Assembly (NCBI RefSeq): GCF_033568475.1
Contig: NC_133123.1
Span: forward strand, 159,727,753 to 159,791,752
Length of the DNA stretch: 64,000 bases
Reading direction: 5' to 3'
DNA from: Henckelia pumila
Lineage: Eukaryota; Streptophyta; Magnoliopsida; Lamiales; Gesneriaceae
Shown: positions 22,651-33,084 of the stretch, piece after piece
Numbering within the stretch: position 1 is the first letter of the stretch
How the letters are laid out: each line of letters starts with the position of its first letter
Notes under the pieces: generated by a model
Told to the model about the DNA's origin: nothing
The model's database searches: none
Seen by the model: only the letters and a program-made list of their open reading frames with translations
Position numbers and translations under genes: made by a program

Positions 22651-23592
22651 ATTTGGACATGTATTTTAAAAATGTTTTTAGTATTTTATAAATGAAGAAA
22701 ACTTAAAGTGTGTGTTTGGATAATTTTTTTTTTTAAAATGCACTATTTTTTAAAAAGTGTTCTCCAAGTATATTTTTTTAAAGAACACTTTAAGACTGCG
22801 TTTACTTTATGAGATTTGATTACATGTGGATAAATCATACTTGGACTATTAAAATGATTTTGAAGGATGTTGAATAATAATGGATACACAATAACATGTT
22901 TACTTTGAGTTATTAATTTTGGAATTGAAATAATTATTGATGGACGACTTACAGTTTTACCCTCCACCTATGATAAATAATATTATTTTTAATTTTGTAT
23001 TCATATAATTGAGATTGAATTATTGTTGAATATTGTAAATTATTATTGATTCAAATGTGAGTCATTTTTACTTATCGAAATTATTGAGTATAAAATTATG
23101 TATTTTTTAAAAATAGATAAAATTGATAAAATGAGTCATAAAAAATATGAGAAATTGGGAGGAAAACAAAATAATTAAAGAAGGGTATATTAGGATTTCT
23201 ATAGAATTTTTTTCATAAATATTGTGAAGGATATGTTATACTTCATGTAATTAAGGATGAAAAATCTCATGAAATCAATGTATAATTACAGGCCTTGAGA
23301 TTTGAAGAAAAATGATTTTTTGTAAGTAAACAATGGATTAGATTTGATTAATAAACTCATCTTATGGTAATCAAGCTGAATAAACGCACCCTAAAGGTAT
23401 TTTTATATATTTTTAACTCGTAACCATTAAAGGCAAAAATGAATAACATGACTTTTAAAATGTTAAAATGTTTTTATATATAGAATAGTTTTTCAAACAC
23501 ATATTTATTTTTAAAACAACTTTAAAAACGTTTTATAAAAACTTTTTAAATTTTTTTTATAAATATGTTTTATAAGTATATGTCCAAACGGA
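22651..23592. mobile_element. MITE with TTTGGACAT termini, containing a nested Harbinger-like MITE
   Basis: Inverted termini TTTGGACATGTATTTT (22652) and, on the minus strand, GTTTGGACATATACTT (from about 23590) enclose AT-rich non-coding DNA. The target duplication is unclear. The centre is occupied by the nested element at 22794-23391. Confidence 0.55.
22794..23391. mobile_element. PIF/Harbinger-like (Tourist) MITE
   Basis: The 598-bp sequence starts GACTGCGTTTACTTTATG and ends, on the minus strand, GGGTGCGTTTATTCAGC. It is flanked by TAA on both sides (22791-22793 and 23392-23394). TAA target duplications and GGGTGCGTTT-type termini are typical of PIF/Harbinger MITEs. It has no transposase. 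Confidence 0.7.
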
Positions 23593-23597
23593 GCTTA

Positions 23598-24438
23598 AAT
23601 ATGAATTACTCCTATAATAATTTTACCTTTTTAATAATTAATAAATGTAAATAAAAATTATATATTAAGGTTAATATCTTACTTTTATACGCAATGTTTG
23701 ATTGACGTAACATAAATAAATAATAAAATGATACATTATAATTCCAACTAAACATGAGGGTTAGTTCATGAAGAGAATTTTTATTTGTATTTACTTAATT
23801 ATATCAGTTTCAAGTTTTCTCGCGCTAAAGAACAAAAACAAAACTTCGTACAAATAAGCTGTCTTGTTCTTTAGGGACGTGCGCGGAGAAGTTTACTTTA
23901 AATTTTAGTAAATCTGTAATATATTATTATCTTCCACATTTTAGATACGTATATAAATATATTTTAATTTCTAGCGTATAGTGTTTTTTAAAAAAAAAAA
24001 AAAAAAATTGTGGTGTTTTACATTTTTTTTAATATATATAAGAATTTAGATGGTTTATTTTATTTTTTAAAACAAGGAGTGGGATTCCGAGTCTCCACGA
24101 CGCCACGCATATCCTTTCTCAATGCAGTACCTCAACTAGCAGAAATAATTTCAGCTAACCGAAGCTCGAACTCACGGGTAATAGCACAATCAACGCCCGG
24201 AAGTCTTACAAGCAAAAAATAAAGAACAAATGTTCAAAACTAATATTCAAGTTAAAGTTAAGAAATATACGAGCTTCTTTTTCCCACCAACGTTTCCAAG
24301 TTAAGACCCCTAGCTCTGATACTATCTTCAAATTGCTTGTCCCAAAAGTTCAAGTTGAAGGTATGCGGCACATTGATGGAATGGGAAAACAATATACGCC
24401 CAAGCATAGAAAAACATTTACTACGGAGATATCAATGT
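23598..24438. other. AT-rich spacer with one coding-like stretch
   Basis: Most of this is AT-rich without recognisable features. At 24079-24222 the plus strand reads GVGFRVSTTPRISFLNAVP and onward to a stop after LTSKK. Its composition is more protein-like than its surroundings, but I recognise no family and see no start or splice context. Confidence 0.35.
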
Positions 24439-26146
24439 TTACACTCTTTCTAACTCAGTGTTGTGTTTATCCAATTGCTCTTTCAATTCAGATCTCCATC
24501 CTTGAATCAGTCTCTCTTGCTTCTTAATCAACTCGGCCTTTACTTTCAACTCTTCTTCCATCATAGCAATCTCCTGAAAATAATATTATTATCCGATTGT
24601 CCTTAAAATCTCATCATAAGAATCATAGTTACTTTCTCATGTTTTCTGTTATGGGCACACACCCTTTTAAACCTTTATACTGAGTATAAAAAGGAGGGTT
24701 CATTAGGGTAGTAGGGCCGTTAGAAGGGGAGATTGAGGAAATGGGAATCAATACTGAGGAGACTGTATGGAGGGAAGGCAAATTTGTTTTTTTTTAAGTG
24801 TGTTGTAGCTTGTTTATACTTCTTCCTTGGGAATAATCATTGTTCTTGTGTGAACTTATGGCTGTAACATTACCTTCCTTAAGGTTTCTTCTCTTGTAGG
24901 CGGATCATCTCGCTGCAAGCTGATAAAGTAGAGCTGAAGCTTTTTTGCCGCCTCCATGAAATCTCTAGCATAAAGCCACATCAACTAAAGAACAACTGAA
25001 AAAAGTGACCTTTTCTAGTCAGCAAGGAACATTGTGCAGCTAACTCAGTATACATTTAATTCATTAACCGCGAATACAGGATGAGGATGAATTTTGAAAA
25101 AAGCTGGTTACACTCTCATGGCCCGTGATTTGCTGGGTATTTTGGCGAAAGGAACTTACCAACCTGATGGCAAGTCATACAACACGATAATTGATAGTCT
25201 TTGTAAAGATAAGATGATAGATGATGCACTCCGATTATTGTACCAGATGATCGAGAAAGGGGTATCTCCTGATGTAGTTACTTACAATTCAGTGATCCAG
25301 GGACTGTGCAATTTTGGCCGATGGAAAGAGGTGGTCAATGAGGCAGAGGATTTGTTGAGAAGCATGAAGAAAAGAGATGTTTCGCCTGATATTGTCACGT
25401 ACAGTTCCTTGATAGATGGATATTGTTTACGACGGGAAATGGATAGAGCAAAAAGATTGTTTGCTTCCTCAAGCATTCTTGTTCAAGAAACTGAACAAGA
25501 TACACACAGATTCAACACACGATTCTTTTATGAGCTAATAGCTCTCGCATTTCTCTCTCTCTCTCTCTCTCTTTTTAGTAAAAACTTTTGAGGCATCGCT
25601 TAGATTATCTCATAACACAAGTTATGAGGAAACTAGATCAATTTACCACTCTGAGGTGAAAAGGATTGGTATATTAGGTATGAGGAAGTTAGGAGTTAGG
25701 TAGCAATCTATTGCTACCTAACAGATCAATGTTCTCTCATAAAATGTCAGAACACAAGTTATGAGGAAACTAGATCAATGTTCAAAGCAAGTCATCTAGA
25801 TTCTAGTAGCAAAGGCATAGAAAAAGTATCGACTTCCTCAATTCCTACGTTAACCAGGGGTATCACCATCTTCCTAGTGCTTCTGTGTTCAACCCATTCT
25901 CATATTCGGAGAATAAAAGAAAAAAACAAATCTTTCATTTAAGTTTTACGAGTGGTAAAACACGAAAAGCTAACTGATTGCTCACTCTGATGAGAAGGAT
26001 GGGAGAACGGTCAATTGCTTGAAGTTCTCTGGCAGGTAAGCATGGTAACAAAGCAACTTCCAACGCCATAACGTAGGATATCATGTCTTCCTTCGGCGCA
26101 GGATCACTGACACTCAAAGGTTCATGCTGTTGTCTTTTTCAGCCAT
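24439..26146 (-). pseudogene. MED28: Mediator subunit 28 (MED28)-like pseudogene, three exons
   Basis: Minus-strand exons: 26146-25986 (MAEKD..., then MALEVALLPCLPARELQAID), 24984-24874 (ARDFMEAAKKLQLYFISLQ) and 24573-24439 (EIAMMEEELKVKAELIKKQ... to TAA). The order and motifs match the plant Mediator subunit MED28, part of the Mediator head module. Splice sites are present (CATCAGA|GTGAGC, TTCTTTAG|TT, AAG|GTAATG, TTTTCAG|GAG). Three breaks stop it coding: a frame change just after the start, a lost base in the Pro-His codons near the end of exon 1 (CCCAT where relatives need CCCCAT), and two bases missing near the start of exon 2. Intron 1 holds a PPR fragment in the opposite orientation. 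A functional MED28 presumably exists elsewhere. Confidence 0.8.
25090..25475 (+). pseudogene. Fragment of a restorer-of-fertility-like P-class PPR gene
   Basis: The plus strand encodes about 125 residues covering roughly three 35-residue PPR repeats (PDGKSYNTIIDSLCKDKMID, SPDVVTYNSVIQGLCN, SPDIVTYSSLIDGYCLRR). It lacks an N-terminal organelle signal and most of the repeats of a full protein. It starts and ends abruptly inside intron 1 of the MED28 pseudogene. The paralogous intron at 28379-28600 lacks it and has about 100 unrelated bases instead. No poly(A) or target duplication is visible, so the mode of arrival is unknown. Confidence 0.85.
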
Positions 26147-26488
26147 ACCAATTTCCACAAAAACCTGAAGAAAGCACAGGGCTACTCGAGTTAAGATACA
26201 AAGTTTATGATTCGCCATAAAAGCAAAAATAAAATACAATTTTTGAGGGATGAAATTAAAGAACTCAATAAAAGAATGATCAAAGAAACATATCAACAAA
26301 CACTTGGCGTCCAGCAGCAGAACCTTCATAGAAGGGGAAAAGACGAGTTCCAAATTCCTCAACCATATTGCATATGTGAAACACATAACAGATTGCATAC
26401 CTCGATGCCGATATGCAAAATTTATATAAAGCAAATGAGTATCGTTCTTCATCAATAGCAAGCTTCAAGGACTCTTGCTGCCATTCTT

Positions 26489-28048
26489 TCACCCCGTCTT
26501 CCCAGCTTCGTCTATTTCTTTCAATTTAGAGTTGATATCATCCACTAGTAACTTGGTTCGAGGTTCTGGCATCATTCCCTTTATCATCATCTCGTTAAAA
26601 TATTTCAGCGCATTCCTGATCCTTCCATTATCATATAGTCCATGGATCATGATCGTGTAGGATCGACTATCAGGTCCTGTTCTACTATTCTCCATCTCAT
26701 CCCAAACCTTTTTCACTCTCGCTTCATTCCCCCATTTCATAAACAACCTCAAGATCAAGTTGTAAGTATCTGCAAGCAGCTTGCATCCATTCTTCTCCAT
26801 CATCTCCAAAACCTTATCTACTTCCTCTGGTGTTTTTGCGGAACTCAACAAATAATGATAAGTCAAAGCATTTGGTAAACAACTCTCTCCCATTGCTTCC
26901 ATCTCATTCAACAGCTCGTGAACTTTTTCCATCCTTTGAATCTTGCACAAATGCTTGATAAGCGAATTATAAGTAGATGCATTCGGTGTGCAACCCTTTA
27001 AACTCATCTCGCTAAAAATTTGAAGAGCCTCTGGAACCCTCTTCTTGAAACACAATCCATCCATAACACAGTTACAAATAGCTGCATCTGGCACACAGCC
27101 CTTCTCCCACATTGTCAGGAGCAACTTCTTCGCTGTGCTGATTTTTCCAGATTTGCTCAATGAATTGATGAAAATCCCATAAGTAAATTTATCCGGTTTG
27201 CAGTTTGATGCCAAAATATCCTTCCAGAACCTCTTCGCATCACGTAAACTACCCAACACACACCATCCATTTAAGATAATGTTCCAAGTCTTAATATCAT
27301 CCCTAAATTCACTTTTCATAGTTCGGAATAATACCTCAGCTTCCTCCACATGCTTATACCGGCACAATGACAGCAGAAGTGTTTGAAATGAAACCAAGTC
27401 ACGCTCAAGGCCAAATCCTTCTATCTTGTGGAAGAATTCAATTGCTTCATCAACTTTATGGGCTCCAGAAAGTCTACTTACCATAATAACAAAAGTATGT
27501 TGATCAATCAAATGCCTTTCCCTTGACATTTCATCAAACACTCGGAAAAATTCATCAAATTGTTTCATTCGCCCAAGAATATCAAGGATTTCATTGTAGA
27601 TGCAAGTATCAGGGGAAAATCCACTTGAATCCTTGACTTTACAAACCCATGTGAAGAAAAGGTATGCTGGTCTCCATTCAGATCGATACCGTCTTAGGAC
27701 GTTGAGAACCAAGTCTTTGGACAAGGACATACTGCATCGACTGAAGCATTGCTCCACTTCTTCCAAAGACCTATAATTATATGAGTGAAGATTAAGAACA
27801 GTTTGAATCCCGAGAGCCTCATCATTAGTGGAGTTTCCACATGAGTTTTGCTGAGATGAATTTGTGGGTTTGTGATCAGCTGTAAAATCATGTAAATCAA
27901 TTTGATGGTAATGTTGGATAGGTACTGAAGAAAAACAGACTTTTGGTGAAATAAATGGTTTGTATATGGCGTGAACTGTGTAAGGACATTTTAGTAAACA
28001 ATGAAGGTTCCAGGATAACTTTGTCAATCGCCTGAATGTGAAATTCAT
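26489..28048 (-). CDS. P-class pentatricopeptide repeat protein, probably mitochondrial
   Basis: A single uninterrupted frame of 519 residues. The N-terminus (MNFTFRRLTKLSWNLHCLLK) is rich in Arg/Lys/Ser and hydrophobic residues, like a mitochondrial presequence. From about residue 145 roughly ten 35-residue PPR motifs follow (DTCIYNEILDILGRMKQ, DQHTFVIMVSRLSGAHK, DIKTWNIILNGWCVLG, DKFTYGIFINSLSKSG, NASTYNSLIKHLCKIQ, DSRSYTIMIHGLYDNG). No E, DYW or SMR domain is seen, so it is P-class; such proteins bind organelle RNAs and affect processing, stability or translation. The lack of introns is typical of the family. It resembles the At3g15200 type, which I cannot verify here. The short spacer to the MED28 pseudogene shows nothing linking the two. 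Confidence 0.92.
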   Translation of the reverse strand: MNFTFRRLTKLSWNLHCLLKCPYTVHAIYKPFISPKVCFSSVPIQHYHQIDLHDFTADHKPTNSSQQNSCGNSTNDEALGIQTVLNLHSYNYRSLEEVEQCFSRCSMSLSKDLVLNVLRRYRSEWRPAYLFFTWVCKVKDSSGFSPDTCIYNEILDILGRMKQFDEFFRVFDEMSRERHLIDQHTFVIMVSRLSGAHKVDEAIEFFHKIEGFGLERDLVSFQTLLLSLCRYKHVEEAEVLFRTMKSEFRDDIKTWNIILNGWCVLGSLRDAKRFWKDILASNCKPDKFTYGIFINSLSKSGKISTAKKLLLTMWEKGCVPDAAICNCVMDGLCFKKRVPEALQIFSEMSLKGCTPNASTYNSLIKHLCKIQRMEKVHELLNEMEAMGESCLPNALTYHYLLSSAKTPEEVDKVLEMMEKNGCKLLADTYNLILRLFMKWGNEARVKKVWDEMENSRTGPDSRSYTIMIHGLYDNGRIRNALKYFNEMMIKGMMPEPRTKLLVDDINSKLKEIDEAGKTG

Positions 28049-28378
28049 AATGAAAGTTGAAGCTGAAGCTTGCCAGTGAAGAAATCACTCAATAAAGGTC
28101 CATAAGCATTGACTGCAATTAGCTGAGGTATATCTTCAAGCATAGATATGCGGTGCTAGAGGCGCAAACGACGGTGTCATGGTTGCGGCAATGGAGGAGC
28201 TTCAATGGTTGGCTGCAGAGAAATTGGTGACCATGGTCAAATATAGGGTTCATTTTTTTCCCTCTATTTTTTTATATTTATATTTTATAAAAGAATAAAA
28301 ATTTAAAAATATCCACGAGTCTTTAATTTTTTAACTTTTTTATGTTTTTCCCCGAATCCATGACTAACATGTCTTTAC
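28049..28378 (-). promoter_or_regulatory. Upstream region of the PPR gene
   Basis: About 330 bp precede the PPR start codon on the minus strand. The first 200 are of mixed composition and may be 5' UTR; the rest is AT-rich. I see no convincing TATA box. Confidence 0.35.
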
Positions 28379-29099
28379 ACATCAACTAAAACAGTTGAGA
28401 CAGATTAGTGTTTTCAAGCCAAACGTTTCAAGCCAACAAAGAACATTTTCCGCTAACCAATTATATAATTCATTATCTATGGATACAGGGTGGGATTTCC
28501 TAAAAGAAAGCCAAAGATGGAGATCACCGGCCCAGATCTTTCATCACATAAGACAATCATCGAGTAACAAACACATGCTCTAACATTCTTACTTAAGAAA
28601 TTGAACAAGATACATACTAATTGAACATTTTGATAAATTTATGAGCAAGTAACCAATGCATCTTTTTTAAGCAAAAATTTTGTGTGGAGAGAGACATCTT
28701 GATTAATCTCATGACATGAGCTATAAGGAAACGATACCAATTTACCTCTCTGAAACACCATATATATTAGACTGCCACCAAATATACATTTTATTTTTCT
28801 CAGGTGTGGAGAGAAATCTTCTTGATTAGTAAAAGTACACAAAAAGTATTAACTTTCTCAATTCCTTTGACAACCATTTCTATCACCATCTTCCGTCCTC
28901 AGTGTTGGACCAATTCCACTTCCGGAGAAGCATAGGACAAAAAACAAATCTTTCATTCAAATTTTGGGTGAGTAAAATACGAAAGCGTAATGATAGCTCA
29001 CTCTGATTAGATGGGGAGAATGGTCCACTGATTGAAGTTCTCTGGCAGGTAAGCATAGTAACAAAGCAGCCCCCTAGACATCACGTGGATATCGTGCAT
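28379..29099 (-). pseudogene. Second, truncated copy of the MED28 intron 1 / exon 1 region
   Basis: The segment aligns with 24980-26060 in the same orientation, starting at ACATCAACTAAA (the exon 2 acceptor region) and ending inside exon 1. The exon part, about 29002-29099 on the minus strand, still reads CLPARELQ followed by a degraded DRSPH-like segment and the GTGAG donor. It lacks exons 2 and 3 and the PPR fragment. It keeps the CCCCAT that the first copy has lost, so that frameshift arose after the duplication. Confidence 0.75.
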
Positions 29100-30078
29100 A
29101 AAAAAAATGGCAAACCTAATAACAAAAAGAACATCCCAAAATATTATATTAAACTTTCAAATACCATATAAAATAACATCAATATAAAATCCATTACCCA
29201 AAATCTCACTAATCACGACACAGCAAGAACAAAACCATAAAATTGATCATCAAATATCTGTCATATGCCAACAGTCCAATACGATGATACCCAATAAATA
29301 ATATCATGACAATAATTTCAGTCTTGAAATCGATCTTAATACTTCAACTTAAGATAAGTCCAGAGCCAATACAAAATTCGAAAAGCCATTAGAAAAAGAA
29401 TTGCAAAAACATCTCCAATAAAAACTATATACAAAAATTTAAGGCTTCTCAATCATAAGGAAGCATATAATATATTTAAATTCAAAAAACAAATGAACTT
29501 CACCACTTCAAAGACAATGAGCATTGTGAGCTGTTCACAGTCGATGATAATGACTTTAAGTGATTTGATTATTCTCAGTATTCAATTTAAGTTGTTCAAC
29601 ATTTAAATATTAAACAAAAAGATTCTCAATAAACATCCAATAAGCAATTAAGTTGTTCTGATTTGAAGCTAATAATAATCAAACTAAGGCTAAGTTTTCG
29701 TGCATCCAATTACCTCTCAAAATGTGATCATCCCACAAAACTCATCTCTGATTCAAATATTTTATCCCTAGCAATAATCGGATGGAAAAATTAATTAAAA
29801 AAACATAAAACAACTAAATCGCGACCTAGGTTTCTCGAAAAAACTCGAATACGAGGCTTACCCCTTGCATATGGTGTCAAATTGAAGCTTAAAACCAGGC
29901 CTTCAAATCCAATGACGAGGGAAGGAGAGACCTAAAACATTAAATCCATAATATATAAATAGCGACTACAAATTAGCAAAGAAGGCATTGCTCCTAATCT
30001 CTTAGTTATCATGGAGTAAACGAGGGAAAAACAGAGGTGCTAAATCTGAAATAGTTGTTTGTTCACTAGCCATCTATA
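29100..30078. other. AT-rich spacer
   Basis: No protein-like frame is seen on either strand. A GTAAG donor-like site on the minus strand near 29865 could belong to a transcript of the small gene to the right, but nothing confirms it. Confidence 0.4.
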
Positions 30079-30240
30079 TCAGTCAAAACCATTTCTAATT
30101 TGTTCCAAATAACTATTTAACCAGCACTCTAGTGTCATTCTTTTCAGGCGGTCTTCAAGCTTTTGAAAATCTGGAGTTTTCTCAAAATCTTGTTTGTTGT
30201 GAATCGGTTCAATAAAGTTTGCTTCTAGAACACCTGCCAT
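30079..30240 (-). CDS. Possible small protein (53 aa), unrecognised
   Basis: A minus-strand ATG frame of 53 codons reads MAGVLEANFIEPIHNKQDFE through KLEDRLKRM to a TGA at 30079-30081. The composition is charged and helical, unlike the AT-driven frames around it. Upstream on the minus strand (about 30500-30320) is a GC-rich stretch with CGGCGG repeats that looks like a 5' UTR, ending in a GTAAG donor-like site, so a 5' UTR intron is plausible. It could be the first coding exon of a larger gene or a truncated relic. I do not recognise a family. Confidence 0.35.
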   Translation of the reverse strand: MAGVLEANFIEPIHNKQDFEKTPDFQKLEDRLKRMTLECWLNSYLEQIRNGFD

Positions 30241-30553
30241 GTCCAGTTACAAGACATATAGATCTCAGTTAAAGTGATTGAAAATAGAGATGCTGTAAGG
30301 CAGAAATTTGCAGAATTCTTACCCACAACCCCTCTGCCTCTGCTTTGAATTGACGAAATCGACTTTAAAAGATTCAGTACTCGAAGCTAAGATGATCTGC
30401 AACCGAACAGCAACTATTTCGCGGCGGCGGCACGGCGGCAGCACGGCGGAGAAGCTACAATATCACAGCTGTCCGGAGGGAGATGGAGAGTGACGAGTTT
30501 GGGGGTTGGGTTTTCTTTTCTTTTATTTCTTTCTATAATAAGTAGAATTAAAG

Positions 30554-31401
30554 ATTGACCATCAGGGGGTGTTCATATTTCCGAAAAAACCGAAAATTCA
30601 AATTCAAAAAATAAAAAATGAAATCGAATCGAAAATCATATTTTGTCATTCGAATATAAATATTAAAACCAAAGTTTTAACCAAACCAACCGAAAAAATA
30701 AAAATTAAATTAAATTAATAATTTTATATAATTTTTTTATTTATATTATATATCTTATGAGATGATATTTACTTATTTAGTGAATAAATAATTATTTTGA
30801 ATAATTTTTAGTTAATTTTTGTTTATTTAATTCATTGTTGTTGTTTATGTACTTTATAATTGATTAATTGATTGATGTTTATGTAATTTTTAATTGATTG
30901 TTGTTTATTTAAGTCATTTAAACTTTATTTTTAAAGTTTTTACTAAGAAATCATGTAAAAAAACATATTATATTTTACAATGTATTTATATTATTAGTTT
31001 TAATATTTGTATCAAAATCGAAATAACCATATGTTTGTATTAAAATTTGTTTTGTTTTTTTAAAAAATATTATAAGATTGTGGTTGGATGTTTGTTCTTG
31101 TATTGTTTGTTATTTTTTTCTTCATTATATGACTATAACTTTAAGTTGTGTTTTGGGGTATTTAAATTGCATGATTGATGAAATTTATGTTTATTTTATT
31201 ATGTTATGTATTATTAATGATAAAAACGATCAAACCGAACCGTATAAACCGGTCCATTTTAGTACAAAAACCGAACGAACCGAACCGAAATAGAACGGTT
31301 TGAATTCGGATTACATTTTTTTTATAAACCGAAAACCGGAAAATCGAATCGAAATTAGACAAATTAAAACCGAACCGACCGATGAACACCCCTATTGACC
31401 A
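30554..31401. mobile_element. hAT-like non-autonomous element with 8-bp target duplication
   Basis: Element 30562-31393 is flanked by ATTGACCA (30554-30561 and 31394-31401). The termini AGGGGGTGTTCAT (left) and AGGGGTGTTCATCGG (right, minus strand) are inverted. Eight-base duplications and (C)AGGGGTGTTCA ends are typical of hAT elements. Inside, both ends carry runs of CCGAACCGAA-type repeats and the centre is AT-rich with no transposase frame. Confidence 0.75.
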
Positions 31402-32600
31402 CGATCTAAAAAAAGAATTAAAGATTGCCCATCTTATATGGTTTAAATATTGATATTCTCAAATACATGTTTTTAACATACTTTATTATAAAAATCAAAT
31501 ATGTATTTTATATCTTTTATATTCACAAATTTATTAATGCATATTTTTAATACACAATTATGTTATCTGACTTAATTATTTTGATTCAACACTTATAAAT
31601 AGTTATCAATAAATTTTATCAAATAATTAGACAATAACATCAGTTTTTTACAAAGTTCACGAGAAGGATAATAAATATTTGATCCGACAAAATTAAAAAA
31701 TAAAACACAATAAATCTTATCAAATTGACAATGACACTTAATTTTTTACTGAATTGTTATTTCGTTTGATTAGAAAATTTATTGACTTAATCATCATTCA
31801 TTAGTAATATTAAACACATAAATATTATTATGTTATTTTATAATTCGTTTATCACATTAGTTATATTCGTATTCATTCTAAATTTCTAATTATCATATAA
31901 TAAACATCACATTGTTTAACAAGAGTGAATTCATAGTTTTAGGTTTTAATCATATTAAAATTAGGTTTTAGAATTTATTCGATCATTGACAAGCTTAATT
32001 TTATTACCTAAACCCATAAAATGATATTATTATTCCACAAATTCTCTTAATAATATATAATGATTAATTAGGTTTTCAAAATATATCAACATAATAATGT
32101 ATTATAAGATTTTTATCATAATCTTTCCATCTCAATTACATAGACCTAAATTTTTTTTTTCACACAAATAAAGAAAAATCATTGAAAAACAATGTATAAA
32201 AGCTTTTTATTTTGTTCATGTTTAATGTATGAGAAAAATGTTCCTGTATTTTTCATGATTATACACGTATTGATGTAAATAAAATTAGTAAATACATACA
32301 AAAATATAAACCTATATATTTTACATTAGAGATGAGATAAACAAAAAGAAAAAAAAGTTGATGTTGTTTTTCATTTTCATTAGGTCATATTTACAAGTCA
32401 ATCATTAGGGATGTTTTTATAAATAATATAATAGAATTCGTGTATTTAAAAAATTAATATTTTGTTAATATCATCCTAAATATATCATAAAATCTAAATT
32501 AAACAAATTATTAATATTAAATTTGAAGATATTTTGTGTTTTATCTCAAACTTTTATAAAATTTTGGTAAAAAAATTTAAAGTTTAAGTTTTATTATTAA
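31402..32600. other. AT-rich spacer
   Basis: Very AT-rich, with no gene, element boundary or tandem repeat that I can support. Confidence 0.5.
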
Positions 32601-32607
32601 AAATTTG

Positions 32608-32609
32608 AG

Positions 32610-32645
<36 letters not shown>

Positions 32646-32732
32646 TTTAATTCTTTCCGCTGCCCACCTACCATGCCCACTACCATGTAGTGTCACATCA
32701 TTGGTGGGCATGGTAGGTGGGCAGCTGAAAAA

Positions 32733-32774
<42 letters not shown>
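32608..32774. mobile_element. Short hairpin MITE inside a (TA)n microsatellite
   Basis: Between two long TA runs (about 32611-32643 and 32737-32773) lies a core with perfect 22-bp inverted arms at 32659-32680 and 32704-32725 (arm starts GCTGCCCACCTACCATG). It shares GCTGCCCAC, ATGCCCAC and TGTCACATC with the element at 59671-59798. Confidence 0.85.
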
Positions 32775-32775
<1 letters not shown>

Positions 32776-32838
32776 GATGATTTTCGTTCAAAATTTGAAG
32801 ATTTGATATGATATTATCACTATTTTTTTTTAATAATG

Positions 32839-32953
32839 TAGTGTTTGGTAGAGCTTCTAAGAAACACTTCTCAACATTTCATTAATAAAATTTTCAAAAT
32901 TTTTGTTAACGAAAAGATGAGAAGTGCTTCCTAAAATCTCCGTCAAACACTAT
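32839..32953. mobile_element. Small foldback MITE
   Basis: About 115 bp form an imperfect hairpin. The left end TAGTGTTTGGTAGAGCTTCT pairs with the right end, which reads ATAGTGTTTGACGGAGATTT on the minus strand. Both arms contain AGCACTTCTCA-like motifs. No coding capacity. Confidence 0.7.
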
Positions 32954-33084
32954 CTTAGTCTTTTGTGTGCAAAAATATACACAAACGATATAGATAATAA
33001 TGTACCTATTTTTCGCTAAAATTTTAAAATTTGATTCAATATTATCATTATTTTTTAATTTCACTTAATTTTTGTGATCTATAT

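Noticed and set aside
26114..26492. Minus-strand frames between the PPR gene and the MED28 pseudogene as separate genes
   Set aside because: They run into the MED28 start and past the PPR stop, and are better explained as spacer.
32605..32811. 68-aa frame as a gene
   Set aside because: It is mostly Tyr/Ile repeats from the TA microsatellite around a MITE.
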